Assembly: GCA_018287875.1 (NCBI GenBank)
Contig: JAGVVL010000010.1
Span: forward strand, 18,028 to 82,027
Reading direction: 5' to 3'
DNA length: 64,000 bases
Origin: Nigrospora sphaerica
Lineage: Eukaryota > Ascomycota > Sordariomycetes > Amphisphaeriales > Apiosporaceae
The notes under the pieces are model-generated. The model made no database searches. It was not told where the DNA came from and was given only the letters and a program-made list of their open reading frames with translations. Below, piece after piece: positions 55,909 through 64,000 of this stretch (position 1 is the stretch's first letter; each line of letters starts with the position of its first letter). Made by a program: the position numbers and the translations under genes.

Positions 55909-57571
55909 GAACAACGAGCGGCCAAGAGAGGGCGGCAGCTGCTTGTGACTGGGGAGTCGCAGCCTAGGGAAGGCTCAAGTATATACGAGCCACCATTGGC
56001 CTAGATGTCACGACGAATTCATGCGTCTAGCTGTGAAGGAAGCTTGACCACTGTCAGACTTTGGTTAGCTTCCGTAACCTCACCACTCGGAAGCAGGTAA
56101 CCCATAATGACATGAGTACTCACGGGCCTTATGCCCAGTTCTTACCCCCGCTGATTCCATCTATGACTTTTCCCTTAGGGGCTGGGACGCCTACCGGGAC
56201 CAGGCGCGAAGCTGTAGCCTCACCATCGCTCGTGTCGGGTAGGAAGGCGCCTACTTTGTAGATAAGCATCCTGACGATGACCGCGGCGGAGCCAGCATCA
56301 CCCGCTGCCGGTACGCCTGAGCTCATACTGGATCTGTGGTCTGCCAGGTCCAGCCGGTCTGGCGGCCTGCGAGGGGCGCGTCACTTGGGCATTGGAAGCT
56401 TGGCCATGGGAGAACCCGTCGCCGTGTGGCAACAATTCATCTGGGGCAATTTTTGCTCTGGCGGACGGGGGTGATGTTGAAAGGAGCACTAGGAGCTTGA
56501 AAAACGTAAGCAGGTACTTTCCTTACTCGTCTTAGCCGGGTTGGCGGAAGAGCAGGCGAGCGCGGTACTCGATACAGGGCCGTGATAAGACGAAATTTGT
56601 TTGGCCCATTCTTAGTCGCATCACAAACCGGAGAAGTACATGTCCAAACTAACCCGGATTTCGCCTTTCCACTTTCTTACATTAGTAGCATGGTGACATG
56701 GCTACCCGAGGGCGGCTGAGGCACCAGTGCAGCTGTGCTAGCATTGCTGGCCGCCCTGCTGGCAAGCCGTCAAGCCATGCGTATGTATACTTAGCGCTGG
56801 CGAGTTAGCGAGCTGACGAGGTGGTGGCCCCATCATGGTGCATTGGATGCAGCATGGCCGGATTCTCGTGTGGGTGATCTCCAAAGCCCATTCGGGCTCA
56901 TCATGATGTGGTTCCTTGCTGGGTCCCAAAGGACCCTTTCCTCTGCGTGGGTCACATTGCCCCCGTGCCGATCGTCCCCTCTCCTCTTCCCCTCCTCCCC
57001 GGGACCGACGCTGCGGGAGATGCGGCCGGGCCCTACGGCTGACCCCCATGTCGCTACCCGTTTCCGTGAAGGGCTGCGATCGGCGGCCCCGGGGGCCAAC
57101 CTGTCTGCCCTGCGAACCTGTTAATGCCTGGCTCGCCAGGAACGGCAGGCCGCTCCGTATTTGGACTGGAACATCGCGTGCCGGAAGCCTGCCTAGCGAG
57201 CACTACCGTGTGCGGTCAAGCAGATGGCGCGCCCGAGGCGATGGCGCCACTAAACCGCCATCGATGAAAGTCGATGAATCATCAGTGGAGTATGATGCAA
57301 TGCTACCCATACCGGGTCCAACGATGCGACCGCAACGGCGTCGAAAAGCCTGCGCCCGGCTGACAACGTGCGCGAGCAGGGGAAAATTACACAAAGCCAC
57401 CACCGTCCTGGCTCTCGTCGATTAGTGTGTTCTCGTTCCTCTCAAGCCCTCTCCCATCCTCGTTGTATGTTATTGCGCATTAACCAACCCTTCCCGGCGG
57501 CCTCAGGCACCTCCCTCTCGCAAAAAAAGAAAAAGCAACGCCAACCCGCGCGTCGTACTCACGTACACACC
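55909..57571. other. Intergenic, no gene seen
   Basis: Both strands lack convincing coding sequence. The right end should hold the promoter of the TUDOR gene, with C/T-rich stretches before 57572. Confidence 0.45.
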
Positions 57572-58538
57572 ATGGCCGGCAGTACTGAACCCGAGAAAGG
57601 CGACGAGGGTAAGTGATTGTTCATGCCACTGCTGCCACAACCCCAAGTCCGACGTGTCGACGCGCGCGGCCGCGGCTTTGGCGTGAAAGACGGCCCGCTT
57701 TCCCCATCGCAGCCCAGGGACTGACCGACCTCGGTACGTAGTGTCATGGAAATGGGGTGGAGGTGCGCCTGGTGGCAAAGTCGCCGAGACCAAGCACGAA
57801 GGCGAGATCGCCATCAAGTCCAAGAAAGGCAACATCATCAAGAAGAAGGCCGACCCCGAGAATCCAGCCGTCCACGTGGAGCGTTCTGGCAACGACGTGG
57901 TGAAGCGCGCATCCGAGCTCAACGTGGAGAAGAAGGCGGCTGGAAACAAGGGCGCCAAGGCCGAGAAGCGCAAGGCTGGCAACCAGGAGCCCGATGAAGA
58001 CAACGGGGACGAAGACGAGGACGAGGAGGACGACGGGAACGAGGACTACAAGGACGAGGGCGGGAGTGAAAAGAGCGAGAATGACGACGAGGAAGAGATC
58101 GAAGACGACGAGGAAGAAGAACCCCTCACGAAGAACAGAGAAGGCAAGGATGTGAAGAAGGGAGGCAAGTCCGCCACCAAGAAGCAGAAGAGGGAATCCC
58201 CTGATGAGGACGAGGACGAAGACGAAGAGATGGACGACGCCGACACGGACAAGGCCGACGAGTCGTCCGAAGAGGAGACGAAAGTCGCGAAACCCGCCAA
58301 GGGAAAGACCAATGGCACCAAGAAAGCTGCAAACTCGGGAAAGGCCGCAAAGAAGACGAACGACAAGAAGGCGGCCGCGCCCAAGGCCAGCGCAAAGCCG
58401 GGGCCCAAGGCCGCGACAACCAAAGCCAACACCAAGGCCACGATAACCAAAGCCAACACCAAGGCCAAGAAGGAGCCCGTCCCGAGGGAGCAGGGCGAGA
58501 TGATTAGTACCCGTACCAGGAGTCAGTCGAAGAAATAA
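57572..58538 (+). CDS. Hva1-type TUDOR domain protein with acidic/basic low-complexity tail
   Basis: ATG at 57572. Exon 1 (MAGSTEPEKGDE) joins across a 133-nt intron (57609-57741) to VSWKWGGGAPGGKVAETKHE, the core of the hypervirulence-associated-protein TUDOR family (DUF2945), ending NDVVKRASELN. A long disordered tail follows: an acidic block (DEDEDEEDDGNED; EEEIEDDEEEE) and then Lys/Ala/Thr-rich repeats (TTKANTKATITKANTKAKK) with nuclear-localisation-like clusters. The composition suggests a nuclear or chromatin-associated protein, but no biochemical role is established for the family. This gene shows no frame problem. Confidence 0.88.
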
Positions 58539-61500
58539 ACACAACACGAGCGCGGGGTAGAGGCGGCTCTAATGCACAGTTGGGTATGCCAATTGCCTTG
58601 AACTCCGCATGGCCATACGCCATGCCCCCCGGGGTACCTAACTGAACACTCCCTGGTCGGAGAAGCATTAGTCAGGGATCACCCAGATGCGGGCAGACGT
58701 CTTCCGAGTGGTCATTACGGCCCGCATGTGGGATCAGCGCAGCCAAATACAAGTATGGTGCATCAGGCAAGCGGTACGCAGATGTTGCGACTCCGGTTCT
58801 GGGGCGGTATGGAGTACCCCGATGCGAACCATCGTGAGCAAATCATGTCTTGTCGGGTAAGACGATGTTGATAACGCAATGAAGGCCGGCTATAGCGAGC
58901 TTCTTGGTGTAAGACACAAGTAAATGTTACTCAATCGACCGACGCGCGAGTAATACCCGGAAGGGTGCATACACACGGCGGGCATTACGAGCATCAGATT
59001 GGCCGCTTCAGCGGTGCTAGCGCTCGAATACGGATCTCGGAATCTTCAGTCTACCGATCTGGTCACCGAATGCCTCAATGACCAATGATGGTAGACAGTG
59101 TCTGGATCGTGCTGTTGTTGGCAATTGTCCGAGCTTCCTCTATGCCGTCCCGAATGGGGGTGTCCTGATCCGCATCCCGGGGCAACCGAACGCACCGCAG
59201 ACATGCAGGTTCGTGGTCCACAAAGTCGTCGACAGGGAGCTGCAGAGAGACCCGGACCTCAGAGTCCACACAGCTTGTCAACCGGACTTGCGGCACGATC
59301 GGACCCTCATCGGCGGGCGCATCTTGTCCGGCTTGGGTGGGGATACATAAGGGCCGCTGCAGAACGACAGTCTGAAAACGGCCCTGAAACCCAGCGAGCT
59401 ATGCAGCGTATCGTCGGTGACATTACTCTGACATGTATTGTACGCCTCTGTTTCGAGAACGGCTTGGCCAAGCATGCGCTGTCAATATGACGTTTCGACA
59501 CGACCATGCAGAGACTGCGCAATGTCTGGTCAAACACGTAGCTTGCAGTTGCAAGGAACTGTCCGCCTTTAACAGAGGGTAGGGATGACAATGCGCGATA
59601 CTGTGGTTGACTCGCTTCCTGGGGAGGGGTTACCGTGGGATACTGAGTGCATACCGCTCCGAACAAGAGGATAGTGATAGGCATTTTGATCATTTTGGAT
59701 GTGTCTGCGCCAACAGAGCCTGTCGGTCACTAAGGTAGGAGAAGCTCGTCGGAACTTCGCGGCATCACTAGAAACCGAATGCCGACGATGCTGTCCACTA
59801 ACGAGTGACCCATTTGCTAGCAATCTGACCTTTACTGCTCGGTCTTGGCACACGGCTGCGAAGCCGGCGAGCTGTTGCCAGCCCTCGACGCAAACACTGG
59901 GAGGCGGAGGGCGAACGAAGACGTTCGGTTGGGTCATAATGGTATACGTCGTCAGCAAATACTGACGCGGACCGGATTGGCCGGTTAGGGCCGAGCAAGC
60001 AGTTCGTTCCCAAAACCCCAGAACAACTGCCGGCGGGAAAAGGCAACGATCAAAGCAATGCCGCCCAGTGATTCACCTCCCAGGGGGTGGAGGGCGGGGT
60101 CTGCATAGATCGGGCGTAAGACGCGCTGTTTGCTCCCGAGGCCGAGCCCACACCCGCTGCCCCCCCCCGTACTGTCGGAAGGCCGACGCTGTACACAGTA
60201 ATGTGCGAGTCTGGATCGTACAGTTGCCGCACTGGCAGTTCGGGGATGCAGCAGACGGGGTGTGGTGGTCCCCGCCGCTGACGGCCAGGACGGGAAGATG
60301 GTTCATGTGACCGTCACGCCGAGTCCGGGGTGAGCAGGAGAGAAGCAAGGAGAGCAAACTAGAAGTGCATGGGCTTCCTGGCAATGAGGAACGAGGCCGG
60401 GTCTCCCCTGGCTGTGGTCGGTTTGATTAGAGTCCGGAGATAATTTTAGGATTCCATGAATGCGGCCTACGCATTCCTTGGCAGGTTAAGCGGGCTTGGC
60501 AGGTCGGTACCTGGTCGTCCGGGGAAGAAGATGAGAAGATTCCGTCCGGCTGGAAAGGGCCAGAGCCAACCCCCACGTTCCCGCACGCCCAAGAGACAGA
60601 CGCTGCATCCGGTGTGGTGCCCAAATACGACGGTACTTGGGCCACCCTGGGCTGGAAAAGCAGGAAACGGACATGATCAGCCCTGCTTGTCCTCCTGGGC
60701 ACCTGGGATCGCCCCGATCGGAGGCGGTCAGCAGAGGGTGGCCGACACTGCTTCGTATTGATCTCAACCAGCACCGTCCCTCCCCCCATTGCTAGGGCCA
60801 GAGCCGCCCGGGCAGCCCGTCCCCTTGCCTGTGTATTCGAGGCGAAGTTTCGTCGCGGAAATGTAGCACAACCAAACATGGTGACGTTGAGTTTCTTGGT
60901 ATGGCTTGGGAATGGCGCGTCGAAAGCCAAAGAATGGTCACGAGGCGACTCTGAGAGTTTGAGACAGCAGTCCTGGCTGCCCGGGGAAGTACCCACGGCC
61001 CATCCGCCCCGTTATCGGCCATAAGGGCTGGCCGGCCGGCTGGCCGCTCGGTCTGGGGAATCCATCCCAGTTTGGGGCACGGTGTGGGCATGCATGCAAG
61101 CCCATCGTGTGTGCTGAGCTGCTGAGGTAGGGAGGGTATCGTGGCTGCATCCCTTAGCTGCCGCGCCGGCCGCTAGTTGGGATGGGATGGGACGGGCGTC
61201 GCATTAACCTGCCAGCTAAGCGGTCGCGGGGCCCAAGGCTGGAAAGGTTGGCGCTGCGTGCTCGGTCTGGGATGGACATTGGCTCGCCCTGTTCAGGTCG
61301 CGTCGCTGTCGTTCGTCCGGCCCCCGACCGAGTCGCGTCGTCTCGCGCGCTTCCCAGCAACAGTACCTGTAGCAGCAGGATCATCGCTTCCGACACGCTG
61401 ACCGCCACGGAGCCGTCAGCCCCCGTCTGTCCGTCTCGTTCTAGAACACGAGCCAGTAGACCAAGCTCGCCCTCCCCCTGGCCGAGGGGTGGAACGGGCT

Positions 61501-62401
61501 GCAGGATGGTGGATTTTCTGGTGACGGCCGACCGGCCGGTCAGGGGGTTTCAACGCGGGCTGCGTCGGACCGGCCAGTAGAGGGAAGGGCGAGATGAGGC
61601 CGCGTCAAGGCGAAGACCGTGCTGGAGGGTGTGAAGGGTACCTCGGGTACGTATCTCGCGTATGCATGTACATACCCGACAAGGAAGACAGTGGCACTTT
61701 CGGGATGGATGGGCGATGGAGGAGGCGAGGGCGTGGCCACGTCCCGTTGATCATTGGTATTTTCGCCCGTGTCGCCAAGCCCTGCCGCTGCATCCGTCGC
61801 CTCCCTTGCTCACGCCTGGCATGAGCCAACCCACAATAAAGGCCGATCCCCAATTTCTAAGCAATGGCGAGGGACAAAAGACTTTGAAACCACCGGCGCC
61901 AATGCAGCTCCCGGCGTCTAGAACCTCGACTTTTTCCTTCCTTGGGCCCCAGACGACCCACCGACCCACCCCTACCTGGGTAAAAAGTACCCTCCCATAT
62001 GTCGGGAGGCGAAAAGGTACATTGACACATCCCCTGCCAGCACCGACTTCGCCTGCATCCGCAACACACACGAAAACACTCCCACACCTCCCGATAAGAG
62101 AGATCTCAACGTCCCTGATCTAGACAGCCATCCAGACCCTTCTACCACCAACCCACATACTCCGGACTCTTCTTTGACACCCGAGACCATTTAGACGCAT
62201 TGCGAGCCACCCGTTCATGATTTAACTCCCCGTCCCAGTTGACTTTGGACGTCGGATTTGCATTTCCTTCCCATCTTACTCCGACACAAAGACCGACGCC
62301 CGCACATAACAATCGGCCCTCCGTCAGCCCCTGGCTCTCGCCATCTCGCCTTTCTTCTTCACCATCCCACCCGCCACGACCACCAGACCAGGTGGCCTAG
62401 C
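58539..62401. other. Long intergenic region, no supported gene
   Basis: 3.9 kb without recognisable domains on either strand. Many short overlapping open frames occur because of the high GC content. The last few hundred bases are C-rich/pyrimidine-rich and probably serve as the kinase promoter and 5' leader. Confidence 0.45.
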
Positions 62402-63531
62402 ATGCAACTACGACCCGTCGCGACACACATTGGATCGCGACTGCTCAAGAGTTCTGCCGTAGGCCTTGCCGCTCGCCGGCAATGTCTTCGTTCTGCTGTC
62501 CGGGCTGAGCAGGCCGCGGGCCCGAAAGCCAGAACCTTTGCGACCGCGGTTGGCACCACCGGTGTCGCCCAGCCGCCCAGCTCGCCCGCCTTCGAGAACA
62601 TCGGCGCCTCGCTCCACGGGAGGTCCGGCAAGAAGTATACCATCACCCAGGTCCTCCAGGACCGTCAGGATCGTCATGTGTACCTCGCCGAGTCCGACCA
62701 GCAGAAGTTCGTCCTGAAGACGCTCTTCGAGCCCGAGTACAACTACGCCTTGTCCATCCAGAACAAGTTCGCCGACAACCCCTACCTGCGCGCTGTGCGG
62801 GACACCATCCCGGGCGAGAAGATGTTCGTCAACGAATACCTTCGCGACGACCTTCTCAACTTTGCCTGGAAGGATATTCCCCTGACGACGCGGAAGCGCA
62901 TCCTGCGCGACGCCCTGCGCGGGCTTGCCGCCATGCACGAGCACGACGTCGCTCACCTCGACGTCAAGGCCAACAACATCATGGTCGACTACCACGAGTC
63001 TGGAAACGGCCAAATCGTGGTCGACAAGGTGCAGCTGTCCGACCTGGAGGACTCCACCCACATTCCTCCGCGCCAGGCGCTCCGTGGTATCCAAGTAGGC
63101 AACCATTGGTGGCGGAGCCCCGAGGCCCACGTCAAGGGCGCCATCAACAAGCAGACGGACGTTTTTCTTTTGCGATTGTCAGCATCTTCCTTTTGTTGCG
63201 CCGCGTCATCTTCTGGATGGACCTTCCCCAGAACAGCGACCCCAGCTTCGCCGTCCTCGAGCGTCAGATCTCCCACTTCGCCGAGTGGGAGGACCTCGAC
63301 GACTTCCTCGAGTACCTCGGCCGAGGCCACCCCTGGCAGAAAAACTTCAACAAGATGGCTCAGTCCTTTGGCCAGGACAACCCCCGGCGGCCTTTTGCTC
63401 TTTGGAAGAGCGACGTGCTCAACGCCGATTTCAAGGACCTCATTAGAAAGATGACACACTTCGATCCCCGGAAGCGGATCACGGCGCAGCAGGCTTTGGA
63501 GCATCCCTGGTTTGGAGATGTTGTTGATTGA
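62402..63531 (+). CDS. Serine/threonine protein kinase-like protein with presequence-like N-terminus
   Basis: ATG at 62402. The first about 45 residues are rich in Arg/Ala/Ser without acidic residues (MQLRPVATHIGSRLLKSS), like a mitochondrial targeting sequence. The kinase fold has KFVLKTLF (ATP-site Lys), catalytic loop HLDVKANNIMVD and NHWWRSPEAHV in place of APE. It ends with the lobe motif MTHFDPRKRITAQQALEHPW. The glycine-rich loop is not canonical, and the DFG motif reads DLE (LSDLEDS), so the metal-binding Asp is kept. The frame breaks at 63162-63166 (TTTTT), where one more T continues TDVFSFAIVSIFLL. A conserved kinase is unlikely to be really cut there. The substrate is unknown. Confidence 0.8.
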
Positions 63532-64000
63532 ATGGGACTAGGACCACGGAACCGGATACAGGCGTTAGATTAAAAGTAGAACTGCAGGATAAAGCTCTAG
63601 ATACTGCTGGCGATAGAAGGAGCGCAAGAGAGAGGAAGAGAGATGATACCCCACGGCAAAACACAGACGCGGCGTCGTCTTAGAGCAGCATATTAATGTA
63701 ATGACACTTGATCGAAAAAATATGTTTGTTTTTTTGGAAAAATTTCTGGTGTCCCTCGCGTTCGCTACGTTGACTACATTGAAGATACTGACCCAGCCAC
63801 AAGACAGCATTCACACTCCCACTGTAGGGTATGATGGCCATCCCTCGACAGCGAAAGTGAGTATTGGCGGAAGTATCTGATGCTTGCTTGATGAGCACCC
63901 GGTTTCCCAGGACTCGGTCGGAGACACGCTCTCGAAGGATTCAAGGAGCACCAAAGCCAGCCCATCCGGATGCCCCTTCGGCGGCAAGCTTCACTAGACG
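63532..64000. other. Downstream region, no gene seen
   Basis: Kinase 3' region. Sequence to the window end shows no convincing gene; the last 150 bases could be part of a neighbour outside the window. Confidence 0.35.

Noticed and set aside
57744..58547. Minus-strand open frame of 267 codons, very hydrophobic
   Set aside because: It is the antisense of the acidic/lysine-rich TUDOR protein tail; complementary codons give Leu/Val/Phe by chance.
60000..62100. Several open frames of 80-190 codons in GC-rich DNA
   Set aside because: They overlap on both strands, lack domains, and none has an intron pattern or codon structure that singles it out.

Overview
The window is nuclear DNA of a filamentous ascomycete (Pezizomycotina, probably a sordariomycete). 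Evidence: short GT-AG introns of about 40-130 nt; fungal-only families (HET domain, fungal STAND/NLR proteins, Hva1-type TUDOR protein, LysM/CBM18/GH18 chitinase, PNS1 choline-transporter-like protein); and fungal transposon types (Hop/FAR1-like MULEs, Fot1/pogo elements, a Tad-type LINE). I cannot name the species.

Layout. 1-2049: decayed LysM-CBM18-GH18 chitinase, cut off by transposons. 2050-8650: nested transposons, including two MULEs head to head, each with its own perfect 9-bp target-site duplication (TSD). 8950-21612: island of self/non-self-type genes: a 456-aa tail-anchored protein, a small Dabb-domain gene, an NB-ARC/TPR NLR and a divergent HET-NACHT-ankyrin NLR with about 33 ankyrin repeats. 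22228-24083: Fot1/pogo element with 45-bp TIRs and TA duplication. 24084-35330: gene-poor, with a broken NAD-dependent epimerase, PNS1 and a repeat-bearing membrane protein. 35345-49042: one Tad-type LINE (minus strand, 14-bp outer TSD) split by an 8.24-kb insertion with its own 9-bp TSD. The insertion carries a second epimerase gene, a cysteine-containing secreted-protein pseudogene and several transposon pieces. 49329-53309: esterase-NB-ARC-TPR NLR. 54624-63531: PAN-like membrane protein, Hva1/TUDOR protein, long intergenic stretches, and a protein kinase with a presequence-like N-terminus.

How it fits together. Three NLRs with different N-terminal domains (helical DUF7708-like, HET plus possible HeLo-like, and serine esterase) lie within 42 kb among young and old transposons. 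Two have repeat arrays whose units are almost identical in DNA, which is typical of fungal non-self-recognition genes that remodel their ligand-binding repeats.

Two general cautions. (1) Nearly every multi-frame gene, including conserved PNS1 and the kinase, is broken by loss of one base inside a short homopolymer run. About 19 such losses were found against one gain, which points to sequencing or assembly error rather than mass pseudogenisation. (2) Separately, several transposon and relic genes carry TGG-to-TAG or CAA/CAG-to-stop changes of the kind left by repeat-induced point mutation (RIP).
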